From positions 1-64,000 of the forward strand of contig NZ_SZQL01000019.1 in the NCBI RefSeq assembly GCF_005233845.1: a stretch of DNA of 64,000 nt, in the 5' to 3' direction. This stretch comes from Ilyomonas limi (GTDB lineage: Bacteria; Bacteroidota; Bacteroidia; Chitinophagales; Chitinophagaceae). This document shows positions 9,101 to 17,625 of this stretch, piece after piece. Positions within the stretch are counted from its first letter, which is position 1. Each line of letters starts with the position of its first letter. The translations under genes and the position numbers were made by a program. A model generated the notes under the pieces. The model did not search any database and was not told the DNA's origin. It was given only the letters and a program-made list of their open reading frames with translations.

Positions 9101-10944
9101 ACCACAGCAACACTGGCAAGATTTCATTTGATGCAAAGTCTGATAACGAGGATTATAACTTTGTTGTTAATGGCGCTTACAACCTCAAAGACAGCACCAG
9201 CAATGCCTTGAACACCGTAATGCATTTGAACAGAGCAAAGATTGGCATTGTCAATATGTTTTTGAGTTCTTTGTTCAGCAATATTACCGGTTATGCTACC
9301 GGCGATCTAACGGTAAAAGGCAAAGGCGCTGCTGTTGACTTACTGGGTACAATCGCAGTTGCAGACGCAGGCATCACCGTAGATTATACCAAAGTGCGTT
9401 ATCATATTGATTCGGCGTTGTTCCATTTTAAAGAGGGCGTAATTGATTTTGGACAATTCCAGGTAAAAGATGAATATAACAACACCGGTACTGTTAAGGG
9501 TAAATTGTACGAGCATGCCTTTAGCAATATGCAATTTGATTTTGATATGAGTACAGATAAATTGCTATTGCTGAATACTACTGCTAAAGATAATGACCAG
9601 TTTTATGGCAAAGCCATAGGCAAAGCCACTTTGAGCCTTAAAGGCCCCGAAGAAAATATGAAGCTGAGTATTACCGGCGCAGTGAATGATACCACGCATA
9701 TTTACATACCTACCGATAACAGCAGCAAAGCAACGGCAGCCGATTTTATTGTGTTTAAACAGCACGGCACCAAAGTACCTGCTACTCCGGAAGTAGCCAG
9801 CAATTTGAGTATAGATCTCGACCTTACTGCCAATAATCAGGCACAGATAGATGTAATACTCGATGCGCTGACGGGTGATGTGATAAAAGCGGTGGGCAAC
9901 GGGCGCCTACAAATAAAAGTACCTGCTACCGGCGATATGACCATGAAAGGCAGGTACAATATTGAGAACGGAAGATACGATTTCAACTTCCAGTCTTTTT
10001 TGCGCAAACCATTTGATTTGATGCCGGGCAGCTACATAGAATGGAACGGCGATCCTTACAACGCCAACATTCACATTGATGCTCAATATGTGGCAGAGCA
10101 TGTAAGCATTAATGATTTGATAAGCAATCAGAGCTCTGGCGAAAGTGCATTTTTCAATTCTTCTATCCGGGGCTATCGTGGCGATGTGTATGTGATTGCA
10201 GAACTGCGGGGCAGACTGAGCCAGCCGGATATTAATTTCCGTTTAGATTTCCCAATAGGCAGCGTCATAAAAAATGATAATGATTTTGCACTGTTTCTCA
10301 ACCGCCTGCAAAGTGACAAAGCGGAGATGCTGAAGCAGGTAACGTACCTCATTGTGTTTGGCGCCTTTGCACCCTATGGCGAAGCGCGCACTTCTACTAC
10401 TGCTTATTCTTTGGGGTTAAATACCATCTCGCAAAAACTCACTGCAGAGATTAATAAAATTGTATCGAATCTTTTGTATAAAGTAACGGGCGATAAAAGC
10501 CTGCAGTTAGACATCAGTGCCAATACTTATAGCAGCTCCAGTTATTTTGGTAGCAATACAACTAATAATGCTTTGGACCGGCAATCGTTTAATTTTAAAA
10601 TCAACAAAAGCCTGCTGGATGGCAAAGTAATATTGAGCTTTGGCAGCGACTTTGATTTTGGTTTAACCAGTACTACCTATGTACAAGGTGGCTCCTTCCA
10701 ATGGCTGCCCGATGTTTCTGCCCAGTTTATTCTTTCAAAAGACCGCAAACTGCGTGCTATCGTGTTTAGCCGCAGCAGCCTCGATGCTTTTTCTAATTAT
10801 GGCAATTCCAATTTAGGCTTAGGCCGCCGCAACCGGCAGGGCGTCAGCTTGTCTTACACCTTTAATCCACGCAGGCAAGTAGATTTGGATAAAGATTCGA
10901 AGAAGGACAAGAATACGAATAAGGACTCCACAGGAAAGAAATAA
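6157..10944 (+). CDS. tamB: TamB-like translocation and assembly module protein
   Basis: A 1595-residue envelope protein. One N-terminal transmembrane anchor (about 8-30, LLGLLGLILLLWLLI) is followed by AsmA-like sequence and a very long series of short beta strands. The last 400 residues resemble the TamB/DUF490 domain, with the family-type stretch FLRKPFDLMPGSYIEWNGDP and a final beta-rich segment ending in FNPRRQVDLD plus a Lys/Asp-rich tail. TamB-type proteins form a hydrophobic groove across the periplasm and move phospholipids to the outer membrane or help outer-membrane protein assembly. No tamA/BamA-like partner gene is next to it in this window. It appears to be a single-gene unit. 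Confidence 0.88.
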   Translation: MKVAKKILNILGRVLLGLLGLILLLWLLIQTTPVQNYIVGKITKRLSSDLKTEVHIDHVNLSLFDKVNLEGVLIRDKNKDTLLSAGAVKVRLTDWFFLRDKIVLKYIGLENANILLHRRDSTWNYQFIADYFAAPDTVKKQQQSSIKLSLEKIDFKNVSFIQNDEWVGQKMQVTVGSMLVDADSVDFDNSIFKINTIDLDKPLFSLYDFDGFRPDSLRKIYPDTGMYYNAGDILLQVKKIQLTNGSFISERQDSAPVNTYFDGLHIHVNKIGGSINNLSFKKDTITANVNIAAVERSGFELRKLKTAFRLTPQMMEFKQLDLRTPESRIGDYYAMQFDDFNKDMNDYIDSVVMDARFRNSVVSTNDIAYFAPALANWKRRGDISGHFYGTVKDFTIPNLFIRSSTDMYASGSFSMKGLPDVDHTVMHFSNAKVQMQYSDLAAIVPAVKTVTTPNLAALGQLRFAGNFDGTIHDFTTIGNFSTSLGGLYANLKMQLPATNEPIYNGTLITKQFNLGKFLNVGSVGQVSFNGKVAGSSFDVSKIKTNLNGTFSQFEFNDYNYSNIAFNGTIQKRFFTGDFKVSDSNFDFTSNIQIDLTHEQPRFNVLGDLVKSDLKALNFTNQNFQLTGLFDLNFEGRNIDEFQGNAKLLNAILQHDSTRLSFDSLTVRSYTDSARHKALFINSNEFDVMVSGQYNILDLPNSFQAFLSHYYPSYIAAPKSTPKGQDFFVTVNTRDFSNYAQLIDARLSGLNDVQFSGSINTQDSGKLLFTAFMPDFKYANFSIANAAMHGTGNFNSVSFSGNVDTVRISDSTYFPNSKIKISSQNDHSVVNIITSANNTLNEARLNADIYTLPDGVRIDFQPSSFVINEKKWDLEKQGEIVIRKQFASAQNVKFVQGFQEITVETDKDTTGAEGNNLVVKMKDVNIGDFTPIFTTEPRMEGVANGTVHLHDFYGNFNAAANIRADQFRLQNDSVGIVNMAAQYHSNTGKISFDAKSDNEDYNFVVNGAYNLKDSTSNALNTVMHLNRAKIGIVNMFLSSLFSNITGYATGDLTVKGKGAAVDLLGTIAVADAGITVDYTKVRYHIDSALFHFKEGVIDFGQFQVKDEYNNTGTVKGKLYEHAFSNMQFDFDMSTDKLLLLNTTAKDNDQFYGKAIGKATLSLKGPEENMKLSITGAVNDTTHIYIPTDNSSKATAADFIVFKQHGTKVPATPEVASNLSIDLDLTANNQAQIDVILDALTGDVIKAVGNGRLQIKVPATGDMTMKGRYNIENGRYDFNFQSFLRKPFDLMPGSYIEWNGDPYNANIHIDAQYVAEHVSINDLISNQSSGESAFFNSSIRGYRGDVYVIAELRGRLSQPDINFRLDFPIGSVIKNDNDFALFLNRLQSDKAEMLKQVTYLIVFGAFAPYGEARTSTTAYSLGLNTISQKLTAEINKIVSNLLYKVTGDKSLQLDISANTYSSSSYFGSNTTNNALDRQSFNFKINKSLLDGKVILSFGSDFDFGLTSTTYVQGGSFQWLPDVSAQFILSKDRKLRAIVFSRSSLDAFSNYGNSNLGLGRRNRQGVSLSYTFNPRRQVDLDKDSKKDKNTNKDSTGKK

Positions 10945-10949
10945 TTTTT

Positions 10950-11216
10950 CTCACAGATAGCACAGATGTTTTTATCTGCAATATTATCTTCAATAGAATA
11001 GGATAATTATACCCTTTCAACGTAGATAGTCCGGTTAATCAGTAGAGATAAATTAGTTGCATAATTTTACTAATCTGCGCAACTTAATTTGAAAGGGGTA
11101 TTAGATTGTGTGCAAGCCTCAAGCTTTTTACCGGCCGCCTGAGGCTTGCAGTTGATATCGAATGATCTGATTGAAACTGATATTACTCATCTTTGTTCAT
11201 CCGTACTATCTGTGAG
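10950..11216. repeat. nested inverted-repeat element overlapping the pyrF stop
   Basis: Outer arms CTCACAGATAGCACAGATG (10950-10968) and CATCCGTACTATCTGTGAG (11198-11216) are inverted copies with 3 differences in 19. Inside them, TACCCTTTCAA (about 11010-11020) pairs with TTGAAAGGGGTA (11089-11100), allowing one bulge. TGCAAGCCTCA (11111-11121) pairs perfectly with TGAGGCTTGCA (11140-11150). The right arm supplies the last codons and the TAG stop of pyrF. It may act as a bidirectional terminator between tamB and pyrF. Confidence 0.7.
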
Positions 11217-12117
11217 CAACAAAAGACTGCATTTTCTCACTATATCCTTTTGCAGCAATGCCCGCCTGCGCTGCAAAGTCTTCGCCGGCTGATGCATAAA
11301 TAACTGCCCGGCTTACATTTACCAATAAACCAACGTCTTTGTTTAGTCCATGTTCGCTCACTTCTTTGAGGCTGCCGCCTTGTGCACCTACACCCGGTAC
11401 AAGCAGAAAGTTATCCGGCACTATGCGGCGTATGGCAGCGAGTTCTGGAGTGCGTGTAGCGCCAGCTACAAACATCAGGTTGTCGGGCGTACCCCAGCTA
11501 CTCACTTTCTCCAACACCATTTCATATAAATAGCGCAATGGCTCGTCTTTTGCCTGCTCCTCTTCTTCCAGCTCCTCGGTATATACTTTTAAATGATGCT
11601 TTCCTATTTCTGCATGCACTTCCTGTTTTTTGCGCGTATGGCATACATGCAATAGTTCAAAATCATGCGCGCCCTCGTTAGAAGTCAATCCAAGTACAAT
11701 AGCAAATTTGTTGTTGTATTCGAGGAAAGGCCGTACACTGTCTTCGCCCATGTATGGATTGATGGTTACTGCATCAAAAGGCAACGTTTCAAAAAAAGTT
11801 TTGGCATACTGTGCCGAAGTGTTGCCAATGTCGCCGCGCTTCGCATCGGCTATTTTAAAGTGCGTGGATGGAATGTATTGCACCGTTTGCTCCATCGCTT
11901 CCCAGCCTTTTACACCCCGGGCTTCGTAAAAAGCAGTATTTATCTTATAGCTTACACAAAAGCCTTTGGTAGCATCAATAATGGCCTTGTTGAATTGAAA
12001 AACCGCATCTGGCTTGTCTTTAAGATGCGGAGGCAGTTTGGCCGCATCTGTATCTAAGCCGATGCATAAATAATTTTCTTTTTGGTGAATTTGCTGGATT
12101 AGCTCACTTCGGTTCAT
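11206..12117 (-). CDS. pyrF: orotidine-5'-phosphate decarboxylase
   Basis: A 303-residue enzyme that decarboxylates OMP to UMP, the last step of pyrimidine synthesis. The catalytic Asp-Lys-x-x-Asp motif is DAKRGD at 91-96. The N-terminus carries the phosphate-barrel start CIGLDTD, and the C-terminal phosphate-binding segment is LLVPGVGAQGGS. The length and the insertions around 180-200 (a Glu-rich helix) fit the longer type 2 class, as found in Mycobacterium and Bacteroidota, rather than the 230-residue E. coli type. Its last residues HR and its stop codon lie within an inverted-repeat element. Confidence 0.95.
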   Translation of the reverse strand: MNRSELIQQIHQKENYLCIGLDTDAAKLPPHLKDKPDAVFQFNKAIIDATKGFCVSYKINTAFYEARGVKGWEAMEQTVQYIPSTHFKIADAKRGDIGNTSAQYAKTFFETLPFDAVTINPYMGEDSVRPFLEYNNKFAIVLGLTSNEGAHDFELLHVCHTRKKQEVHAEIGKHHLKVYTEELEEEEQAKDEPLRYLYEMVLEKVSSWGTPDNLMFVAGATRTPELAAIRRIVPDNFLLVPGVGAQGGSLKEVSEHGLNKDVGLLVNVSRAVIYASAGEDFAAQAGIAAKGYSEKMQSFVAHR

Positions 12118-12230
12118 GCGGCAAAGGTAATAAGGTGTAGGGAAGAAAGAATAAACTTTGGATTCAGCCAGTCTGTTTAAAATACAAACTGATTAACAAA
12201 CAAAAATCTTTCCCTTCCCGCATTTGCTTT

Positions 12231-12238
12231 TATTTTTG
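12231..12238 (+). promoter_or_regulatory. candidate -7 promoter box for the glcD-like gene
   Basis: TATTTTTG fits TAnnTTTG and lies 18 bases before the ATG at 12257, which would give a short leader. No clear -33 partner is visible. Confidence 0.3.
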
Positions 12239-12256
12239 CGCAAAATTGAATAGAGC

Positions 12257-13678
12257 ATGAGTGCTGTTTTGGAGAAAGGCATCCTTACGGTGGATCATTT
12301 GGAAACAATAAAAAACATCGTAGGGGAGCAATATGTATTTGCCGATGAAGAAAGTTTGCGCAACTATGGTCACGACGAAACGGAGCATTTGCTATACCTG
12401 CCCGAAGTAGTGGTAAAGCCACGCACTACGGAGGAAATCAGCCAGATCATGAAGCTGTGCAATGAATACCGCATTCCGGTTACACCGCGTGGTGCGGGTA
12501 CTGGATTAAGTGGCGGCGCGTTGCCACATTTAGGTGGCGTACTCATTTCGATGGAGCGCTTAAACAGCATTCTACATATTGACGAGCGCAACCTGCAGGT
12601 AACTACCGAGCCCGGTGTCATCACCGAGGTATTGCAAAATGCGGTAAAAGAAAAAGGCTTGTTTTACCCGCCCGATCCCAGCAGCCGCGGCTCCTGCTTT
12701 ATTGGCGGTAACATCGCCGAAAACAGCGGTGGGCCAAAAGCAGTAAAATATGGCGTAGTAAAAGATTATGTGCTCAATTTAGAAATAGTGTTACCTACCG
12801 GCGAAATCATCTGGACAGGGGCGAATGTACTCAAAAATTCTACTGGCTACAACCTCACACAATTGGTTGTAGGCAGCGAAGGCACGCTAGGCATTGTTAC
12901 CAAAATTGTATTAAAGCTCATTCCGCATCCTGCACACGATTTGCTGATGCTCGTGCCTTTTGCATCATTGGAAAAAGCAAGCGAAGCCGTGAGCGCAATA
13001 TTCCGGGCGGGCTTTAACCCAAGTGCAATGGAACTGGTGGAAATAGATGCACTGAAGATTGTAAGCGAAATGGTGGATAGCCACGCCGTGCCGGTAAGCG
13101 ATGATATTGCTGCCCATTTAATAATAGAAGTAGATGGCAACAACATAGACCAATTGATGAGCGAAATAGAAGCTATCGCCAATCTACTCATGAACTACGA
13201 AGCCGGTGAAGTATTTTTTGCCGATGATGCCCAGCAAAAAGCCGAACTGTGGAAACTGCGCCGCCGTACCGCCGAAGCAGTAAAAATAGCGGGCTACACC
13301 ATTGAAGAAGATACGGTAGTGCCACGTGCAGAGCTGCCAACACTCATTAGAGGCGTAAAAGATTTAGGCAGAAAATACAATTTCAAAGCCGTGTGTTATG
13401 GTCATGCTGGTGATGGCAACCTGCATGTGCGTATCAAAAAAGAAGGTACTGAAAACAGTATAGGTGATGAAGAAATGAACAATGCCCTGCGTGCATTATT
13501 TGAACTCGTATATAGTCTTGGTGGCACCATCAGCGGCGAGCATGGTATTGGACTGATTCAAAAAAGTTACATGGATATTGTGTTTGAAGAAGCCAACCTG
13601 CGCCTCATGCGTGGCATCAAGAAAGTATTTGATCCTAACAATATTTTAAACGCCGGAAAAATTTTTGATGCAGCATAA
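12257..13678 (+). CDS. FAD-binding 2-hydroxyacid dehydrogenase, GlcD-like
   Basis: A 473-residue flavoprotein of the glycolate oxidase GlcD / D-lactate dehydrogenase family. The FAD_binding_4 (PCMH) domain covers about 30-215 with the motifs PRGAGTGLSGGALP and GSEGTLGIVT. The FAD-oxidase C-terminal domain follows, with CYGHAGDGNLHVR and GGTISGEHGIGL, which are characteristic of the family and hold metal or substrate ligands. Expected reaction: oxidation of glycolate, D-lactate or a related 2-hydroxyacid, with electrons passed to the quinone pool. No glcE/glcF partners are adjacent, so it probably works alone or with an unlinked iron-sulfur subunit. Confidence 0.88.
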   Translation: MSAVLEKGILTVDHLETIKNIVGEQYVFADEESLRNYGHDETEHLLYLPEVVVKPRTTEEISQIMKLCNEYRIPVTPRGAGTGLSGGALPHLGGVLISMERLNSILHIDERNLQVTTEPGVITEVLQNAVKEKGLFYPPDPSSRGSCFIGGNIAENSGGPKAVKYGVVKDYVLNLEIVLPTGEIIWTGANVLKNSTGYNLTQLVVGSEGTLGIVTKIVLKLIPHPAHDLLMLVPFASLEKASEAVSAIFRAGFNPSAMELVEIDALKIVSEMVDSHAVPVSDDIAAHLIIEVDGNNIDQLMSEIEAIANLLMNYEAGEVFFADDAQQKAELWKLRRRTAEAVKIAGYTIEEDTVVPRAELPTLIRGVKDLGRKYNFKAVCYGHAGDGNLHVRIKKEGTENSIGDEEMNNALRALFELVYSLGGTISGEHGIGLIQKSYMDIVFEEANLRLMRGIKKVFDPNNILNAGKIFDAA

Positions 13679-13707
13679 GCGTTTATGTTTGTTTAAATAA
13701 ATACATA

Positions 13708-14379
13708 ATGAAGAAGATATATATTGTTGCGTTTGGTTTGCTCACCGCTATGAGTGCATTTTCGCAGGAGCAAAACAGCGACCGCAACAGCAGTGATTAT
13801 GGCGAATTGAAAGGCGGCTTTAAACAGGAAAATATTTTTGTTGGTGGCAGCCTTAGTTTAGGCTTTGGCTCCGGGCAGTTTACTGTTGGCGGCTCGCCCG
13901 AAATCGGTTATTCTTTCAACAATTGGTTAGATGCGGGTTTAGGCTTAAACCTGATTTATACTTCTATTGCCAGCAATACCTTTTACAATCCTACCGATAC
14001 CAAATTGCGGCAGCTGAACTATGGCGGTGGTCCATTCATAAGAGTTTACCCGGTTAGCTTTTTATTCCTGCAAGGGCAGTTTGAAGAAAACTGGACAAAA
14101 GTAAAGGTGAAACAAGACATGTACAGCTACAAGCAAACAGTAAATGCCCCCAGTCTTATTGCCGGTATTGGTTATACACAACGTGTTGTAGGGCAAGGCG
14201 GCTATTATTTTATGGTGGGTTTAGACCTGCTTAAAAATCAATACTCACCTTATGTTGCGGAAAATAGTGTGGGGCAGTTGGTAGCACAGCCAATCATTCG
14301 CGCCGGCTTCAACTTTTATTTAAAGCCATCTAAAGGAGCAGCGCGCGAATCACGTTATCAGGGCAATCACACACTGTAA
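13708..14379 (+). CDS. outer-membrane beta-barrel protein, unknown role
   Basis: A 223-residue exported protein. The signal peptide is MKKIYIVAFGLLTAMSAFS, with cleavage before QEQ. The rest consists of alternating aromatic/glycine-rich strands (for example FVGGSLSLGFGSGQFTVGG, WLDAGLGLNLIYT and GGGPFIRVYPV), as in OmpA- or OmpW-like 8-strand barrels that are often annotated as porin family in Bacteroidota. It starts 30 bases after the GlcD-like gene and may be co-transcribed with it. Its 3' end overlaps the convergent LOG-family gene by 50 bases. The last residues (GAARESRYQGNHTL) are polar and not barrel-like, which suggests the stop was displaced outward. Confidence 0.75.
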   Translation: MKKIYIVAFGLLTAMSAFSQEQNSDRNSSDYGELKGGFKQENIFVGGSLSLGFGSGQFTVGGSPEIGYSFNNWLDAGLGLNLIYTSIASNTFYNPTDTKLRQLNYGGGPFIRVYPVSFLFLQGQFEENWTKVKVKQDMYSYKQTVNAPSLIAGIGYTQRVVGQGGYYFMVGLDLLKNQYSPYVAENSVGQLVAQPIIRAGFNFYLKPSKGAARESRYQGNHTL

Positions 14380-14869
14380 GCATTTGCTGCCAGTGTGTGT
14401 ACAAAAATCCATCGTTGTACATTTGCTCCAAATGGTTTATTAAATGGTTATAAAACCCTGCTGAGTTCAGCAGGATTATTTTTTTGTCGTGAATGGTCAG
14501 GCTATTCCAGGTCATCATCTCAAACAGTTCATCCAAAGTACCTACACCACCTGGCAATATAATGGCAGCATCGGCTAAGCTGAAGAGCAGTTTTTTGCGC
14601 GCGTGCATGTCTTCGGTAATGTGCATTGCTGTAAGATGATCGTGGGCTGCCTCTTTTTCCGCTAGCAATTGTGGCATTACGCCTGTTACCTTCCCGCCAT
14701 TATCAATTACTTCATTAGCTACAATTCCCATCAAGCCATTATTGCCGCCACCATATACCAAGTGGATTTGATGCTGTACCAATAAAGTTCCTACCGCTTT
14801 TGCATGTTGCTGATATAAAGGATTGTTACCCAATCTTGAGCCACAAAAAATAGTAACTGAGGAATACAT
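14330..14869 (-). CDS. LOG-family nucleotide phosphoribohydrolase
   Basis: A 179-residue protein of the LOG (lysine decarboxylase-like, TIGR00730) family. The signatures are GGGNNGLMG (40-48), a conserved Arg-Lys (91-92) and PGGVGTLDE (106-114). Characterised members hydrolyse cytokinin riboside monophosphates or AMP, releasing the base and ribose 5-phosphate. An earlier in-frame start at 14911 adds 14 residues (MRNALNIVASKQVF) with no family match, so I prefer the ATG at 14869 (MYSSVTIFCGSR). It converges on the outer-membrane protein gene with a 50-base coding overlap. Confidence 0.9.
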   Translation of the reverse strand: MYSSVTIFCGSRLGNNPLYQQHAKAVGTLLVQHQIHLVYGGGNNGLMGIVANEVIDNGGKVTGVMPQLLAEKEAAHDHLTAMHITEDMHARKKLLFSLADAAIILPGGVGTLDELFEMMTWNSLTIHDKKIILLNSAGFYNHLINHLEQMYNDGFLYTHWQQMLTVCDCPDNVIRALLL

Positions 14870-14981
14870 GAACACTTGTTTTGAAGCAACAATATTAAGT
14901 GCGTTGCGCATAATAAAGTTTTATTGCGAGATAATTTTTAGGTTATATCATTTAAAACAAAGTGCTATCATTGCTTTTTTT

Positions 14982-15104
14982 TCACCGCGGAGAATGGGAG
15001 TAAATAGAGTTTCCGCAGAGAGAGATGAATTTTATTATGGTATTTTATTAGGTTATATTCTGTTTTTTGTAAACAGCAATTCTATAACAATCTCTGCGGT
15101 AAAA
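14982..15104. repeat. ACCGCGGAGAA-type intergenic repeat, copy 1
   Basis: TCACCGCGGAGAATGGGAG (14982-15000) is followed by CCGCAGAG (15013-15020). An inverted CTCTGCGG (15092-15099) pairs with the latter. The opening motif recurs at 42159 and, more loosely, at 49550. TTAGGTTATAT also occurs twice around it (about 14939 and 15049). It fills the gap between the LOG gene and the symporter. Confidence 0.5.
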
Positions 15105-15117
15105 TACAACAAAACCT

Positions 15118-16626
15118 ATGTCTTCTTTTTTATTGCTTTCGATAGTTGTTGTTTATTTTTTGGTACTGCTGGCAGTTGCCTGGTACACCAGCCGCAATGC
15201 CAATAACGATTCTTTTTTTATAGGTAACCGAAACAGTAACTGGATGCTTGTAGCATTTGGTATGATTGGCACTTCGCTGAGTGGCGTTACGTTTGTAAGT
15301 GTGCCGGGCAAAGTAGGCACCGCTGCTTTTGGTTACTTTCAGGTGGTGATTGGTTATTTTATTGGTTACTTTATTGTAGCGTATGTGCTATTGCCATTGT
15401 ATTATCGTCTTCATCTCACATCTATTTACAATTATTTATACCAGCGGTTTGGGTTAACGACATACAAAACAGGCGCTTTGTTTTTTATTATTTCGCGTAC
15501 TATTGGCGCAACGGCAAGGCTGTATTTAGTAATAAATGTGTTGCAGATATTTATCCTCAACAATATTGGCGTACCATTCTGGCTTACTACACTAATCATT
15601 CTGGTAATGATATTGTTATACACGTTTGAAGGCGGTGTAAAAACCATTGTATTTACCGATACATTGCAAACCACCTTTATGCTGCTGGGACTTATTGTAT
15701 GTGTCATTTGCATTTTAAACAGCCTGCATTTATCCTTACCGGCAGCATGGCAGGCAATGAGCAATGAAGGCTTTACGCAAATTTTTAATACCGATGTAAA
15801 TAGCGGCGGTTTTTGGCTAAAACAAATCATTGGTGGCGCATTTATTACTGTAGGAATGACTGGGTTGGACCAGGAGATGATGCAAAAAAATATCAGTGTA
15901 AAAACGTTGGGCGACTCGCAAAAAAACATGATTACGTTCAGCACTATTATGGTGCTGGTGAACTTATTGTTTTTGGTGCTCGGCGGTTTGTTGTATTTGT
16001 TTGCTGCTCAAAATGGCATGCATACCAAAGGTGATGATTTGTTTCCTGCTATTGCACTGGGCACCGAAAGCAGCACACCTTTCTTCCCACCTTACGTAGC
16101 AGTTATTTTTATTATTGCCTTAATATCCGCTTTGTTTCCCAGTGCTGATGGCGCTATTACAGCCATTACTTCTTCGTTTTGCATAGATATGCTGGGCTTA
16201 AAAAGAAACAGCAATAAAACAGAGCAACAGGAAAAACGTATAAGAATGACAGTGCATTTAATTTTCACCGTTATTTTCTTTTTGTGTGTTTTAATTTTTA
16301 AATGGATAAACGATAAGTCTATTATTGACATCATACTTACTGTTGCTGGCTATACGTATGGTCCGCTCCTCGGCTTATTTGCTTTTGGAATCCTGACTAA
16401 ACGTGTTATCAGCAAAGGCACTCCGGTGGTTATTATTAGTTTACTTACACCAGTGATCAGTTACGTACTAAGCGATAATGCGGCGAAGTGGTTTAATGGT
16501 TATCAGATAGGTGTAGAACTGATATTAATAAATGGCTTATTCACATTTGCGGGCTTGTATATGATTTCGCATAAAGGAGAGAACAAAGTTGTAAGTAATA
16601 CGGCAGTATTGACTGAAAATGAATAG
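15118..16626 (+). CDS. sodium:solute symporter (SSS family)
   Basis: A 502-residue inner-membrane transporter with about 13 hydrophobic segments. The N-terminus MSSFLLLSIVVVYFLVLLAV leads into TSRNANNDSFFIGNRN and then GMIGTSLSGVTFVSVPG, which resembles the first cytoplasmic loop and sodium-site helix of the SSS/LeuT-fold family. Members import sugars, amino acids, nucleosides, sialic acid or carboxylates using the sodium gradient. The substrate is not evident and no catabolic genes are adjacent. The C-terminal part after TM11 (SHKGENKVVSN) is short and cytoplasmic. Confidence 0.88.
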   Translation: MSSFLLLSIVVVYFLVLLAVAWYTSRNANNDSFFIGNRNSNWMLVAFGMIGTSLSGVTFVSVPGKVGTAAFGYFQVVIGYFIGYFIVAYVLLPLYYRLHLTSIYNYLYQRFGLTTYKTGALFFIISRTIGATARLYLVINVLQIFILNNIGVPFWLTTLIILVMILLYTFEGGVKTIVFTDTLQTTFMLLGLIVCVICILNSLHLSLPAAWQAMSNEGFTQIFNTDVNSGGFWLKQIIGGAFITVGMTGLDQEMMQKNISVKTLGDSQKNMITFSTIMVLVNLLFLVLGGLLYLFAAQNGMHTKGDDLFPAIALGTESSTPFFPPYVAVIFIIALISALFPSADGAITAITSSFCIDMLGLKRNSNKTEQQEKRIRMTVHLIFTVIFFLCVLIFKWINDKSIIDIILTVAGYTYGPLLGLFAFGILTKRVISKGTPVVIISLLTPVISYVLSDNAAKWFNGYQIGVELILINGLFTFAGLYMISHKGENKVVSNTAVLTENE

Positions 16627-16640
16627 AAATAATTGTACAC

Positions 16641-16863
16641 GTCATCCTGCAATTGCCGCCAACAGGAAGACTTTACATAGAGCAAATTAATGGCGGCTTT
16701 GTGCGGAATTTGCTGTTAGTCTTTAATATGTAATATGGCGTAATTATTAAGAGTAATAGGAGTAGCATTCACTTTCATTTTATTACCACTTACAGATTCC
16801 GCACAAAACTGCCGCATAGACAAAAGTAAAGCAAGTACAAACAGGCGGCAATTGCAGAATGAC
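16641..16863. repeat. 223-bp nested palindromic element
   Basis: Outer arms GTCATCCTGCAATTGCCGCC (16641-16660) and GGCGGCAATTGCAGAATGAC (16844-16863) are inverted copies with one difference in 20. Inner arms TGGCGGCTTTGTGCGGAA (16691-16708) and TTCCGCACAAAACTGCCGCA (16797-16816) pair along almost their whole length. The element almost exactly fills the gap between the symporter and methyltransferase genes. It has the form of a MITE or folded transcript with no coding capacity. Confidence 0.8.
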
Positions 16864-16921
16864 AGGCTGGTTTGCATCTTTTATTATACTTAAGAAATCC
16901 GCTTGAAAACCTACCCATTTT

Positions 16922-17575
16922 ATGGAACTTATCAATCCGCTCGCCGAGCAATATGCGCAGCAATTCACTACGCCAATGAATGAACTGCTGCACCACATTC
17001 ACCAGCAAAGTGAGCAACACAGCCAGGCGCACATGCTCAGCAGCGAAGTGCAGGGCAGTTTGCTTGCATTTATCAGCCAATTATTGAAGCCAAAATACAT
17101 CTTAGAAATAGGCACTTTTACCGGCTACAGCGCCTTGTGCCTGTGCACAGGTTTGCAGCCCGGCGGCGAATTACACACAATTGAGCTGAGAGCAGCCGAT
17201 GCAGGCACTGCTTCCGCTAATTTTAAATTGGCTCAAAAGGAGAATGAAATACATTTGCACACAGGGGATGCACGGGAAATTATTCCAACTTTGGATTATA
17301 AATGGGATCTTGTTTTTATAGATGCAGATAAAACAAGCTATACTACATACTACGAGTTGGTAATGGAGCGTTTAGAGGACAACGGAATAATTATAACGGA
17401 TAATGTTTTGTTTCACGGTCAGGTGCTCGGGGAGAAAATGACGAATAAAAGTGCAAAAGCCATACATGCCTTTAACCAGCATGTAGCAGCCGACAAGCGA
17501 ACAGAACAAGTGCTACTTACCGTACGCGACGGATTGTTGTTTATAAAAAAGAAACATACTGCTGCAACCTCTTAA
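16922..17575 (+). CDS. class I SAM-dependent O-methyltransferase
   Basis: A 217-residue enzyme of the catechol/caffeoyl-CoA O-methyltransferase family (Methyltransf_3 type). The SAM-binding motif I is LEIGTFTGYSALCLC. The acidic residue of motif II is in ELHTIELR, and the metal-binding pair lies in DLVFIDADKTSY followed by ITDNVLFHGQV. These enzymes methylate vicinal hydroxyls with a divalent metal. The bacterial substrate is unknown. It starts 58 bases after the palindromic element and is followed 50 bases later by the glucosaminidase gene, which could be in the same transcript. Confidence 0.9.
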   Translation: MELINPLAEQYAQQFTTPMNELLHHIHQQSEQHSQAHMLSSEVQGSLLAFISQLLKPKYILEIGTFTGYSALCLCTGLQPGGELHTIELRAADAGTASANFKLAQKENEIHLHTGDAREIIPTLDYKWDLVFIDADKTSYTTYYELVMERLEDNGIIITDNVLFHGQVLGEKMTNKSAKAIHAFNQHVAADKRTEQVLLTVRDGLLFIKKKHTAATS

Positions 17576-17625
17576 AAGCATAAAAGCTGTTGCTGTGTGT
17601 TCATGAAAAACTATAAAAGCCGCTC

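Noticed and set aside
14823-15206. 127-codon forward frame between the LOG gene and symporter
   Set aside because: It overlaps the start of the symporter and the antisense LOG coding sequence, and no domain was recognised.
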